64,000 bases of DNA. Source: Delphinus delphis (taxonomy: Eukaryota > Chordata > Mammalia > Artiodactyla > Delphinidae). The DNA lies in the NCBI RefSeq assembly GCF_949987515.2, contig NC_082697.1, positions 20,591,730 to 20,655,729 on the forward strand, in the 5' to 3' direction. Made by a program: the position numbers and the translations under genes. The notes beneath the pieces are model-generated. The model was not told the origin of the DNA. It did not search any database and was given only the letters and a program-made list of their open reading frames with translations. This document shows, piece by piece, positions 23,990 through 35,051 of the stretch; the first letter of the stretch is position 1; every line of letters starts with the position of its first letter.

Positions 23990-25560
23990 CTCCCTGATGG
24001 AGGGTTTTCCTCCGGTGCTTCACCAGACACAGGCAATGGCAGGGCCCACAGGGAAGTACCCCCGCTGGCCGAAGTGGCCAACGGCAGGCCCCTTCCCGGG
24101 GGCGCCCTGCGGGCAAGGGCGCCTGATACCTCGGGGGTCCGGGTCCTCCACAGAGGGCGATTCAGAGGCGGCACCTGGTGCCCGGGGCCGCTGAGAGCTG
24201 GTGGGCGCTTCTGACAGTGAGAACAGGGGCCCATTATGTGGAATCCAGTCACATGGGCGCGCAAGCAGCTCGGTTTTCGGTTCTGAGAAGCGCTTATGGA
24301 GCCGCGTCTCTCTCCTCGGGCTCCAGAGATGCCCGGGAGCACCGGGTCTCGGGTTTTTCGCGCCGCCCTCCCGGGAGGGCCAGATTCAGAGCTCCAATTA
24401 TCCGCCCGAGGCTGGGAGCTGCATCATCAGCATCTCCCGCTAAGCGGGTCCGGACTGGAGAAGAAGGAGGCGGGGAGTCGGCCTCAGGGAAGGAGGCGGG
24501 CAGAGAACGCCCCCCCCACCCCTGGCTCTCCACTCGGGACAGTCTGGACAGTTCAGTCTGGGCGCTCCCGGTGACCTTGGGGAGACCCCTCTGCGCGACC
24601 TCTCCGGGGAGGGCTGCACAGTTTCTGCCCATCCTAGGCGCTCGGGGGCGCTCCTCTGGCAGGAGTCGATGCGCGGGACTCGGGAGGGGAGGAGAGCTCC
24701 AGGTGCGGGGGACCGAGCCGCGGGCGCACGGCTGCCCTTCGGAGAGGCCGGGAACAACCACGCGCGGGGTCTCCCCGGGGCCGCGGGGCGCTGTCAGCTG
24801 GATCCCGCAGGAGGCGGGTCTGCACGCGGGGGCGCCTGCCCTGGGGACCTTTCCCGCCCAGGCAGGAGCCCTCTCGGCGCCCTGCCACCGCCTGCGGGGA
24901 ACAAGCGCCGCCACGCGAGGGGGCGGCGCCCCCGTGCCGGGCCCGAGGCTGGGCGCCGGGGCTGTCTGGTGCTGGTTGTGGCTCCTTCTGCCCGGCATTG
25001 CGCCCCCCGGCAGACGGCGGCCCAAGAGCCCAGAACCCGCGAAGGAGCCCCCTGCCCGCCCCAAGAGCCGGCCACGGCGGCCGCAGCCAACAACCTGCCA
25101 CTGCGCCCCGTACCCCGGCCTCATCTCTGGCGCGCAAGACCCGGGAGAACGCCCCCACCCCAGCCCGACTCTCGGGTCCTGCGCTCCCGGTACCCGCCTT
25201 TCCAGGCTCCCCCCACCCCCAAATTACCTTCTGCCGCCAGCCCTTAGCCAAAGCTCCACACACACCCCCAGCCAGACCCTCAGAGGCTGGGACCGCCTCC
25301 TCACCGCGATCCTCATCCCCCGCCCTGTCGAGCTACAGAACGCAGGGAAGCAGGCGGCGCCGCGGAGGAACTCACCCGCTCTCCCGAGCCCTGCCCCGGG
25401 CGGCTCCCGGCCGTGGCTCGGTCCGTCCGTCCCCGAGCCGCAGCTGCCAGTGCGGCGACAGAAGCCTGATCCGCACGACCGCGAGCCTCCACCCCGCCCC
25501 TCGGCTCCTCCCCCGAGGCGGGGCCTGAGCTCGTGGGAAGGGAGTGGGCGCGCTCTACCC
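23990..25560 (-). promoter_or_regulatory. PPP1R16B: CpG island, inferred PPP1R16B promoter and first exon
   Basis: Sequence composition changes abruptly to GC-rich with very many CG dinucleotides and no interspersed repeats, unlike anything else in the window. The island lies about 30 kb downstream of the ACTR5 stop in ACTR5 orientation. In human, PPP1R16B (TIMAP, a membrane-associated PP1 regulatory subunit of endothelial cells) starts at about that distance in the same orientation, with a non-coding first exon. The gene assignment rests on synteny and is an inference. Two splice donors fit on the minus strand: GTGAGT at 25370-25375 (exon end 25376) and GTAATT at 25222-25227 (exon end 25228). 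With the first, the transcription start would fall between about 25400 and 25600. No TATA box is evident. Confidence 0.7.
25492..25523. promoter_or_regulatory. GC-box inverted repeat in the CpG island
   Basis: CCCCGCCCCTCGG and CCGAGGCGGGG face each other across about 8 bases, giving two Sp1/KLF-type GC boxes in opposite orientation. It sits just upstream, in minus-strand sense, of the better candidate first-exon donor, where a core promoter would be expected. Binding is inferred from the motif only. Confidence 0.5.
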
Positions 25561-27035
25561 TGCCTGGCCGACGAGGCAGCTCCAGGAAGGGTCCTCGCGT
25601 CTCTGGGTGCTCCCCACCCCTTCACCACCCTACCCTTTGAGCAGCTGGAAATTGAAGGTGGATGAGAAGCGACCAGGATTCGGAAGAGTTTTCCTTACGG
25701 GCTTCCTCCCACCCTCCAACACTACTAGCTTGGAAAGGGGGAAGCCCAGGACTGGATTCTTGCTCCCATTTGATGGAAGAGCATCAGGAAGCCCAGAGAG
25801 CCGCAGTAAACCACCCAAGGTCACACAGCATTAGTACAAGTGCCAGCAATTCAAGTCTCCTACCTTGAAGCCTGAGTCAGAAGGCTTCCTAGGACGTCAA
25901 GGAGCCCAACCAGGCCTTGCCGTGGGGGCAGGTTTGTGTGATCAGGTCCCCCAACTGAGGGGTGGGAGACGAGAGCCAGACTAGTGGGAGTATGGGGACC
26001 GTGGCCTGCGACGTAGAATCGCGTCACTTACTCTTTCTGGGAAGAAAGGAGGTGAAGCAAAGGAGGAAGGAAGTGGTCGTACCTCCACTGACGTCTGCCG
26101 CTGTTTGGGAGGTACCGGATCTAGAAAGGGGCTGCCTCCCTGAGATAAAAAGTAATACACACCCGGTGGCTCCTATCATTGAATTCAATCCTCTTTCCTG
26201 GGCTGAAGACCCCTCCACTCAGCACCATCTTTTCTTTAGAGGACAGTGGATTTAACTATCTTTAAGTTGCTGTTGAGAAGACCCTTCTCTCCACCCCACC
26301 CCCACCCCCCAGGAAGAGGAGAGAAAGTTAACAAACAAAAGGGGAAAAAAATCCATCCCCAAACATTCTCTGGAATCCACACTCACTGAACGCGGGCTTT
26401 AGAACAATAGAGTTCTCTTCTGCACAAAGGGCCTTGTTTCCTGAGCTTTCTCAGCCTCCAGACTAGAACCCTAGGCACCCCAGGGCCAGCCAGTGGGGCA
26501 CAGAGAAGGTTTAAGTTTGGGGAGTTTCAGGGTGATACGCAATTAATTCAATTCCATTTCTTGTTCAAAGAAATCCCTTACTTATTATTATATAGCAACG
26601 TTCTTCTGAGGCTGACAGTATAACCTGAGTTTAGTGATTTCCTGTTTGCTGAGGAAACTCCGTGACCTTTCTTGGGGAAGTGAAAACCTCTGGATTGGGC
26701 TTATTCTGGGCCCCCAACCTCCCCAGTTTCTCTGAAAGCTCCTCCCCAATTTGACCCCTGGCTTCCTCTCAGATCATTAATAATCCAGTTGTGAATGACA
26801 CCGTTTCAGAAGAGCAATTAGAGAGCAGGACAGGTAGGGAAGACTTAAAGTGATGTTTAAAATAACCCAAGGGGATCATTGTTCGCTGCAGAATGTTTCC
26901 ACTGATTTATCCTGAAGAGCTGTGGGCTGAGAGGGCGGGAATCCGTCTCTCCAGGGCATGCGCATAACTTGGAGCCTGCTTCCTGAAATGATGCCTTGAG
27001 TACGGGTCCAAATCCCCATGCTGTCTGTTCATTTA
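25561..27035. other. Promoter-proximal single-copy DNA
   Basis: Upstream of the inferred PPP1R16B promoter in minus-strand sense. Contains a short MIR trace near 25810-25865 ('cacccaaggtcacacagc'); otherwise unrecognised. AT-rich words near 26575-26640 and 26770-26880 could be conserved elements, but this needs alignment. Confidence 0.4.
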
Positions 27036-27554
27036 CACTGCTCTCAATGTTCGATATCCAAAGTTCAAGTATCCTCAGAATCCGGTGGAAGACTCACATT
27101 TCCTGATTTCAAAACAAAGCTACAATAATCAAGACAGTGCAGTACGGTATAAGGATAGTCACGGATCAATGGAATAAAACTGAGATTCCAGATATAAACT
27201 CTTATTTTTATGATTGATTTTCAACAAAAGTGACAAGACAATTTAAAGAATAGTCTTTTCAACCAGTGGTGCTGGGACAACTGGATTTCCATACGTAAAA
27301 GAATGAGGTTGGACCCCCTACCTCACACCATATACAAAAATTAAAACAGATAAGGCTGAAACATAAGAGCTAAAACCATGAAACTCGCAGAAGAAAACAC
27401 GGACATAAGTTGTGACCCTGGATTAAGTTGTGGTTTCTTAGCTATGGCACCTAAAGCACCAGCAACAAAGGGAAAAAATAGACAAGTCGGACTTCATTAA
27501 AATTAAAAACTTTTGTGCTTGAAAGGACACCATCAAGAAAGTGAAAAGATAACT

Positions 27555-27957
27555 GTAATGGGCTGAATTGTGTTCCCCCAAAATTCACATGCTGAAGTCC
27601 TAACACTCAGTACCTCAGACTGTATCAATAATTCTGTTTGGAGATAAGGTCTTTAAAGAAGTGATTAAGTCAAGCTAAGGCCCTGAGGGTGGGGCCCTAA
27701 TCCAATATACCTAGTGTCCTTATAAGAAGAGGAAGAGGCACAAGGGATGCTTGCACAGGGGAAAGGTCATGTGAGGACCCAGGAAGAAGATGGTCATCTA
27801 CAAGTCCAAGAGAGAGGCCTTGGGAGAAAACAAATCTGCAGACACCTTGATCTTGGACTTCTAGCCTCCAGAACTGTGAGAAATAAATTTCTGTTGTTTA
27901 AGCCACCCAGTTTGTGACATTTTGATATGGCAGCCTTAGCAAACAAATACAATAACC
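27555..27957 (+). mobile_element. MLT1A-like MaLR solo LTR inside L1
   Basis: 'gggctgaattgtgttcccccaaaattc', 'ccaatatacctagtgtccttataag', 'ttgtttaagccacccagtttgtg', ending 'caaacaaatacaataac'. A solo LTR; no internal viral genes are present. Confidence 0.85.
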
Positions 27958-28183
27958 CACAGAATGGGAGGAAATAGTTGCAAAGCATTTATCTGACTTG
28001 TATCTAGAATATATGAGGAACTCTTACAACTCAGTAATAAAAAGGCAAATTACAATTTAAAAAATGAGCAAGGAATCAGAATAAACATTTCTCCAAAGCA
28101 GACGTAAAAATGGCCAATAAGTACATGAGAAGATGCTCAACATCATTAGCCATCAAAGAAATGCAAATCAAAACTACAATGAG

Positions 28184-28314
28184 GGAATTCCCTGGGGGTC
28201 CTGTAGTTAGGATTTGGCACTTACACTGCCGGGGCCGGGTTCAATCCCTGGTCAGGGAACTAAAATACCACAAGCCACGCAGCCAAACAAAAACAAAAAC
28301 AAAACGAAAACAAA
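28184..28314 (+). mobile_element. CHR-type SINE inside L1
   Basis: 'gaattccctgggggtcctgtag' head, 'gggttcaatccctggtcaggg' B-box, CAAAA-rich tail. Duplication aaactacaatgag (28171-28183) / aaagccacaatgag (28315-28328). Confidence 0.9.
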
Positions 28315-29099
28315 AAAGCCACAATGAGACACAATTTCAAACTCATTAGGATGGCTATAATCAAAAAGACAGGTAATAACAAATGTTGACAAGGATGTGG
28401 AGAAATTGGAGACTTCATACGTTGCTGGTGGGAATCTAAAATAGTATAGCTGCTTTGAAAAACAGTCTGGCAGTTCCCCCCAAATGTTAAACATAGAGTT
28501 TCTGGCTGACCCAGCAATTCCACTCCTAGGTATATACCCAAGAGAAGTGAAAACAATGTCCACACAAACTTGTACACAAATGTTCATGACAGCATTATTC
28601 ATAATAGCCAACAAAGGGTGACAGCCCAAATCTCCATCAAATGATAAATGGATCTGGAAAACAGTGTGTGCATACAATGCAATGCTATCTGACGATCAAA
28701 AGGAGTGAAGTACCAATACATGCCACAACATGAACCTTGAAAACATGCCACGTGAAGGAAGCCAGTCACAAGACCACATATTGTATGTTACCATTTCTAT
28801 GAAATGTCTAGAAGAGGCAAACCTATAAAGACAGAAAGTAGATTCCTAGTTGTCTAGGGTTGGGAGGAGGGATTGGGGGCAAATGGAGAGTGACTGATAA
28901 TGGGCACCGGTTTTCTTTTTTTTTCTTTTTTTTAAGTGAAATATAATTGGCATATAACCAGTTTCTTTTTGCTGTGATGAAAATGTACTAAAATTGATTG
29001 GAGTGATAGTTACATGACTATGAACATACTAAAAACCATTAAATTGTATACTTTAAATGGGTGAATTATATGGTATGTGAATTACATCTCAATAAAGTA

Positions 29100-29126
29100 T
29101 TTACCCCCCCCCCCCAAAAAAAAAAG
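29100..29126. repeat. C-run / A-run homopolymers at L1 end
   Basis: A run of about 13 C directly followed by a run of about 10 A, marking the old L1 tail. Confidence 0.8.
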
Positions 29127-30258
29127 GTCAAACTATACTCTGGTCCTTGAAAGCAACACTGACCATGTCTAAACCTCTCTATTCTGCCCCAGGTAGGAAA
29201 GTCCCTCCTTTTATTTTGAGGCCATCTTTGGTCCATTAGATGGTCTAATGCCAATGAACATTCTAATAGACTATGGAAAATGTTGGAGGACCTGAAAATA
29301 AATGGATTGGCTCCAACATATAAAATCTAAAACATTGAGGTTTACAAATATAGAATTAAATATCTACAAACTTTGGGTCAACCAGTCAACTGCAATTCAT
29401 GCCAACTCATAGTTACATATAAATTATACAGAAGGTAAAATTGGGGTGAATTATAGGGTTGCTGAGATGTGACGCAAAGTCTCCAGAAGAAGGAAGGTCT
29501 AGAGATTTCTGAGTGTGAAAAAATGAGCTAATCCAGCCTCATAGGGATTCACTTTAGTAGTTATTTGATCCACTGGTTCTTAATGTCTGCCGGTGGGCAG
29601 GTGCTGGGCTGGCTGCATTCATTCACTCAACAAATACTTAATCCAGTGGAGAACAGTATAGAGTTTCCTTAAAAAACTAAAAATAGAGTGACCATATGAT
29701 CCAGCAATCCCACTCCTGGGCGTATATCTGGAAAAGACAAAAACTCTAATTCAAAAAGATACATGTGCCCCAATATTCACAGCAGCACTATTTATTATAG
29801 CCAAGACATGGCAGCAACCTAAATGTCCATCAACAGATGAATGGTTAGAGAAGATGTAGTACATATATACAATGGAATATTACTCAGCCATTAAAAAGAA
29901 TGAAATAATGCCATTTGCAGCAACATGGATGGACCTAGAGATTATCATACTAAGTGAAATAAGTCAGACAGAGAAAGACAAATATCTTATGCTACCACTT
30001 TTATGTGGAATCTAAAACAATGATACCTTGAACTTACTTACAAAACAGAAATAGATTGACAGACATAGAAAACAAATTTATGTTTACCAAAGGGGAAAGG
30101 GGAAAGTGGCGGAGGGATAAATTAGGAGTTTGGGATTAACAGATACAAACTGCTCTATATAAAATCGATAAACAACAAGGATCTACGGTATAGCACAGGG
30201 AACTATATTCAATATCTTGTAATAACCTATAATGGAAAAGAATCTAAAAAGCAAAACG

Positions 30259-30575
30259 GGGACTTCCCTGGTGTCACAGTGGTTAAGAAGCTTCCTGCCA
30301 ATGCAGGGGACACGGGTTCGAGCCCTGGTCCAGGAAGATCCCACATGCCGTGGAGCAACTAAGCCCGTGCGCCACAACTCCTGAGCTTGCACTCTAGAGC
30401 CCACGCGCTGCAACTACTGAAGCTTGCGTGCCTAGGGCCCGTGCTCAGCAACAAAAGAAGCCACCGCAATGAGAAGCCTGCGCACCGCAACAAAGAGTAT
30501 CCCCCGCTCGCTGCAACTAGAGAAAGCCCACGCACAGAAACGAAGACCCAACGCAGCGAAAAATAATAAATAAAT
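30259..30575 (+). mobile_element. CHR-1-like SINE, long form, inside the L1
   Basis: Full-length with the repeated 'caacta' modules and AATAAATAAA tail. Duplication aaaaagcaaaacg / aaaaagcaaaatg (30246-30258 / 30576-30588). Confidence 0.93.
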
Positions 30576-30598
30576 AAAAAGCAAAATGACTCTCAAAT

Positions 30599-30623
30599 AC
30601 ACACACACACACACACACACACA
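30599..30623 (+). repeat. (CA)n microsatellite in L1 3' UTR
   Basis: Twelve CA units within the L1 tail. Confidence 0.9.
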
Positions 30624-30662
30624 ACATTGTAAATCAACTATACTTCAATTGTCCAGTGCCTG

Positions 30663-31135
30663 GCCCAGGGTAAGCCTGGATAAGTGGCTGATTCTGCTGG
30701 TGAAGATGTTGGCTCCAGGCCAGGCCCAACCAACAGAAATACAGGAAGTGCAGAGGGTGCCCCATGAGCTCAAGCGAAGATGACCAGATGGGAGAAAGGC
30801 ATCCCGGGTAGGAGTCTGGGCTCTGCCGTGAACTCGCTGGGCAGTCATTTCCCCTTCCAGAGTGACGGTTTCCTGGTCTGTGAAACTCCGATTGTACGAT
30901 ACTTGCTTGTCTTTGTGTGTGTCTTTTTTCCCATGTCCCCGTGCTTTTGAGGGAAGTGACCTTTCTTTGACCTGTTTTGTAAGCGCCCCAAAGAAAGAGC
31001 GCATAAGTGGCGTAGAGAGAACACCAGATGTTTTCGGCTGGCAGGTGAGCTCAGTCCTGTGTTGCTGTGTGTTCAAGGGGAATGAGGAGAAGGGGAAGTA
31101 GGGTTTTCATTTTTAGATTCCGTTTAGAGAGAACC
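30663..31135. other. Unassigned sequence
   Basis: A trace of MIR-like wording near 30805-30870 ('ggagtctgggctctgccg', 'gcagtcatttccccttcc'); the rest is unrecognised. Confidence 0.4.
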
Positions 31136-31139
31136 GTCT

Positions 31140-31530
31140 TAGCCCAGCGGCTCTCAACTTGACAGCACGTTGGAATCACTAAGGAGGCTTTTTCTTTTCT
31201 TAAGAAATTTGTTTACTTAGCTTTAAAGTTTTAGGTAACAATCCACATAGAATCAATTTCTTATATCACAGTGTGCAATTATTTTTCTCTATAATGGCTA
31301 ATGATTCACATTTATTCTTTTTTTAATACAATTTTTTATTCTATATTGGAGTATAGTTGATTTCCAACGTTGTATCAGTTTCAGGTGTACAGCAAAGTGA
31401 TTCAGTTATCCATATATAAGGAAGATTTTTAAAAATGTCGATGCCAGGCTCTCCCCCAGGCAGTTTGAATCAGATTCTGGAGGTGGGGCTCTTACATTTA
31501 AACATACACACAGATCACAAATACTCCCCG
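31140..31530 (-). mobile_element. MER5A-like element split by L1 sequence
   Basis: 'gctctcaacttgacagcacgttggaatcac' on the left and 'aggctctcccccaggcagtttgaatcagattctgg' on the right, with L1-type sequence between. Confidence 0.6.
31318..31425 (-). mobile_element. L1 3' tail, extremely 5'-truncated
   Basis: 'ttggagtatagttgatttccaacgttg' and 'ttcaggtgtacagcaaagtgattcagttat' are the reverse of the cetartiodactyl L1 3' UTR. Only about 100 bp was inserted. Confidence 0.85.
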
Positions 31531-31577
31531 GGGTTGTTTAAAATGCAATGTGCAGCCAGGCTAAGGATCACCCTCCA

Positions 31578-31780
31578 GACCTGTGCTTCTCAAACTTTGG
31601 GGAGCATAAAATCACCCCACGGAAGGAAAGGAAGAGAGTGTTAAATGCTGCTTCCTAGGCCTGTCCTTTGCACCCCTCTCTCACTCTTGAGTTTAGGATG
31701 GGGCCTAGGGATGTGTATTTGATGGATTCTCGTGACCAGTTTGTCTTAGTCAAAGCCTCCAGTTTCCTTGATAGTAACAC
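31578..31780 (-). mobile_element. MER5-type hAT fragment
   Basis: 'ctgtgcttctcaaactttgggg' terminal sequence followed by diverged internal text. Confidence 0.5.
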
Positions 31781-31794
31781 CCCAGGGTTTCCCA

Positions 31795-32740
31795 AATTCC
31801 CTGAGTAGAATAGTTGCCTGGGGCACTTATTAAAAATACAGATGCCATTTTACAACCATTTAATCATTGATTGAGGAGGCAATTCATCCACAAATGCTAG
31901 AGCCATTGGGTAGAAAGTTGGGTAACAGAATATTCACATGGTTCCAAAAATCAGATCATTTACTGATTAAAAAGGGGGAACATGTACCTTCACAATAGAA
32001 ATACCCAGCAGTCCCCCCCTTAGCCAGTGATCAAACCCAGCATCGACCTGACATTGTGTGCCCCTTTGTGATGCAATAAGATGTACTTGACATCTTCTAT
32101 GTCATATTCTTGCCAAAAATACTTAACCTGATTTTAATCATGAGGAAAATTTAGACAAATCTAGAATGTGGGGCATTCCACAAGCCTGGACTCTCTCTTA
32201 AAAAGCTAATATTTTCTAAGGTGGGGAGTTCTTCTAGATTAAAAGAGATGAAAGAGACATAACCAAAAGGAGATACATAATGTGTGGACCTTGATTAGAT
32301 CCTGGATTGAAAAAGTAAATAGCTATAAAAGAAATTTTCCGGACCATGGAGAATTGAACTGTTGTTTGTAGATTAGATGACATTTCTGAATTAATGTTAA
32401 TATTCTGAGACATGATAATGGTATTGTGGTGATGGAGGAAAAGGTCCTTATCTTATTCTTAGGGGATGCCTGCTGAGGAGAGGGCGAAGGAGGGAGAAAG
32501 AAAAGCCTAAATGGGCCAAGATGTTAACAATTGGTGAATCTAGGTGAAGGGTATTCAAGGGTTCCTTGTACTTTTCTTTCAATTTCTCTGCAAGTGGGGT
32601 ATCTTTTCAAAATAAAAAAATTCAGGGTGTGGGGAGGAATGCAGGTTCCTGAGGCCCTCCCCTTGGAGATTCTGGTTTAGTATCAGTAGACCCAGAGTGA
32701 GGCCTGGGATCTGGATTTTTTTAAGGCGGGCCGGGTGTCG
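31795..32740 (-). mobile_element. MER5A-like element split by an old L1
   Basis: 'ggggcacttattaaaaatacagatg' (31815-31850) continues at 32640 with 'ggttcctgaggccctccccttggagattctgg' and 'gagtgaggcctgggatctgg'. Intervening sequence is L1. Confidence 0.65.
31852..32630 (+). mobile_element. Old L1/HAL1-type 3' end inserted in MER5A
   Basis: 'gcctggactctctcttaaaaagc', 'gattagatgacatttctgaatt', 'ttcaatttctctgcaag' and an A-rich end at about 32625. Confidence 0.6.
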
Positions 32741-33083
32741 GGGGGGCGGATTTTTATCTGGCCCAAGGCTTCACCATCCCAAGAGGTGCTCCCAGCAACC
32801 TCCTCCTCTAGCCGCCTTTCAGTTCCTCCAATGCCCCGCCGGGTGCTACCATCTCTTGGCACTTTCTGTTCCCTCTGCCTGGCCTGCTGTCCCCTCGTTC
32901 TCTGCTTAACCTCCACCCTTTTTTCTGGTCTCAGCCCAGATGTCACTTCCTCAGAGGAGGCTTCCTAGAAGCCCCTCAGTCAAACCCCCGGGTTTTGGTT
33001 CTCATGGTCCCAGAAGCCACAGCTGTAATTGTTCACGTGGTTGTGACTGTTGGATTCATATCTGCTTCTCCCATCTGACAGTG

Positions 33084-33605
33084 TTATAGGCTGAATTGTG
33101 TCCCCACCCCATATGCAATCCATATGTTGCAGTCCTAACCCCCTGTACCTCAGCATGTGACCGTATTTGAGATGGGGCCTTTAAAGAGGCGATGAAGGGG
33201 AAATAAAGTCCTCGAGTTGGGCTCTCACCCAGTATGACTGGTGTCCTTAAAAGAAGAGGAGACTTGAGAGTTTCCTGGTGACCTAGTGGTTAGGATTCTG
33301 GGCTTTCACTGCCGGCACCCGGGTTCAATCCCTGGTCGGGGAACTGAGATCCCTCAAGCCATGTGGTGAGGCAAAAAAAAAAAAAAAAAAAAAAAAAGAT
33401 ACTAGACACAGAGAAAAGACCACGTGAAGACAGTGGAAGAAGATGGTCATCTACAAGCCAAGAAAAAAGGCCTTAGAAGAAATCAACCCTGCTGATACCT
33501 TGATCTCAGACTTCTAACCTGCAGAATCATGAGAAAATAAGTTTCTGCTGTTGAAGCCCCCCAGTGTGAGGTCTTCTGTTACGGCAGCCCTAACCAGCTC
33601 ATATA
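33084..33605 (+). mobile_element. MLT1A-like LTR inside L2, itself split by a SINE
   Basis: Starts 'tgttataggctgaattgtgtcccc', 'cagtatgactggtgtccttaaaagaagagg', and after the SINE 'gatggtcatctacaagccaag' and 'gcagccctaaccagctc'. A solo LTR without genes. Confidence 0.85.
33270..33398 (+). mobile_element. CHR-type SINE, short form, inside the LTR
   Basis: 'tttcctggtgacctagtggttagg', 'gggttcaatccctggtcgggg', then A27. Target duplication not clear. Confidence 0.88.
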
Positions 33606-33722
33606 TAGATGGTGAGCATCTCTGATCAGGAACCATGTCTGTTTTGTTTACTGCTGAATTTCTGGGGCCTAACAAAGCTTGGCACACAGGAGGAGCACAG
33701 GAAGGACTTGTTGAATGAATGA

Positions 33723-34110
33723 CCTGACCTTTTACAAGGCTGTTGAGGGAAAACATATTACGGGTCCTGGCTTACACTGGGGCTTCAGTAAACAGTGCTT
33801 GAAAATGCAGCTAGATAATATTTTGTAAATTATAAACTCAGGTTTAGTTTGTCTTCCCTCAATTGTTGTTTTGTTACTCTTTGCCTCTGGGGAAGGACAG
33901 ACACCACCCAAAGGGAAAAAAAGTGGTTCCTCAGTACTGAATTGCAAAGAGAGTCTGTAATATTCACAACCCAGGTAGTCGCTGGAAAGCCAATGCGCTT
34001 TTCACATGTTGCTGCCTTGGACAAGACAGGAAAGGTCTTTTGGAATTCTCGAAATCTAGGCTTGGAAGATAAAGATGCAAAACCTGAGGAAGGGGGCAAG
34101 ATGTCTATCC
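33723..34110. other. Unassigned sequence
   Basis: Open frames of 71-94 codons on both strands without recognisable similarity. Confidence 0.35.
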
Positions 34111-34580
34111 CCAAATGACAGATTGGTTGAAGAGATGCTCAACTTCAGAATGATTAGGGAAATGCAAAGAAAACATCCAGGAGAGAAAAGCTGACAGCTC
34201 TCAGAAATGGCCACAAAAAAGATCTTTCCATGCTGGGACAGGCTAGGACTATGAAACAGGAACCTCTGGGGTTAGGAGACCAAACACTGGTACCACCACC
34301 TTGGAGAGGAATTTAGCATTATTTAGGAAGGTTGGCCCAGCAACTCCACTTTTAGGGTACTTGGTCTGGAGAAAGCCTCCCACCTGTGTAGGAACAGGTA
34401 TTTCTTGGCGGCTTTGTCTGAAATCGCAAATGATTGGAAACGTTCTAAATGCCTGCTGATAAGGAAGTGGACACCAATGAATTAAGGGGTATTTTAATAT
34501 GATGGAATTCTAAACAACAGGGAAAATGAACTGAAATAAAGCTACCTGCATCAACATAGATAAATCTGGAAAACAAAATG
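34110..34580 (+). mobile_element. Old, strongly diverged L1 3' part
   Basis: 'cccagcaactccacttttaggg', 'cgcaaatgattggaaacgttc', 'ctgcatcaacatagataaatc' preserve L1 order. Confidence 0.65.
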
Positions 34581-34879
34581 TGAGTGGAGAAAAAAAAGGC
34601 AAGTTGCAGATGAATACTTTCAGTGTGATACTTTTATATTTTCAGAACAAAATAGCATCCAATTATGAAACTTACACAGGCGGTAGAATGGCCGCTGCAG
34701 ATCCATTCTCCATCCTTCACTCTGCTCTGCATCGCTGGGGGTTAAGCTGTAGGGATTCCCTTGTATTCTGGCTTCTTTTAGGGTTTGGCCAAAGGGAGGC
34801 ACCAGCAGGAGAAACAGGACCATCTGAGTTGGCTGTTTCCCTCTACTGAAGACCATGGCTCCTGGTGGTGGCCCCCTCC

Positions 34880-35039
34880 AAGCTTTGGTAATTGCTCACT
34901 CCCCTTGCCTCAGTTTTTGCATTCATAAAATGGGCGTGATAAAAAAAATACCTACCTCCTAAGGTCATCATGTGGAGTTGGTGAGGGTAGGCTCCTGGCA
35001 CAGTGCCTGGTAGGTTATAAACACTCAGCAAAAGTTAGC
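34880..35039 (+). repeat. MIR fragment
   Basis: 'ccttgcctcagtttttgcattcataaaatggg', 'ggcacagtgcctggtaggttataaac'; forward MIR, truncated by the SINE insertion at its end. Confidence 0.85.
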
Positions 35040-35051
35040 TTGGATTATTAT

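Larger units (their letters stand above)
27040..29105 (+). mobile_element. Old L1 (ORF2 end and 3' UTR) with two nested elements
   Basis: ORF2 text such as 'caagacagtgcagtacggtataagg', 'accagtggtgctgggacaactgg', then beyond the nested LTR 'ctccaaagcagacgtaaaaatggcc', and the 3' end 'catctcaataaagtatttac'. It carries an MLT1 LTR and a CHR SINE. Confidence 0.85.
29640..30662 (+). mobile_element. Younger cetartiodactyl-type L1 3' end
   Basis: Clean L1 text: 'gaccatatgatccagcaatcccactcctggg', 'ggaatattactcagccattaaaaag', 'gcaacatggatggacctagag', 3' end 'acattgtaaatcaactatacttcaat'. 5'-truncated; interrupted by a CHR-1-like SINE and a (CA)n tract. Confidence 0.9.
32780..33722 (+). mobile_element. 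L2 split by an MLT1 LTR
   Basis: Left L2 piece: 'ctgttccctctgcctggcctgc', 'cagatgtcacttcctcagaggaggc'. Right piece after 33605: 'ggtgagcatctctgatcaggaaccatgtc', ending 'ttgttgaatgaatga'. Confidence 0.8.

Noticed and set aside
24294..25263. Long minus-strand frames (276 and 209 codons) in the CpG island
   Set aside because: Pro/Arg/Gly/Ala-rich translation typical of GC-rich non-coding DNA. PPP1R16B's first exon is expected to be non-coding and its known protein start is absent.
27555..27957. Possible endogenous retrovirus
   Set aside because: Only a solo LTR of the MaLR type is present; no gag, pol or env sequence flanks it. The same applies to the LTRs at 33084, 36610 and 49355.
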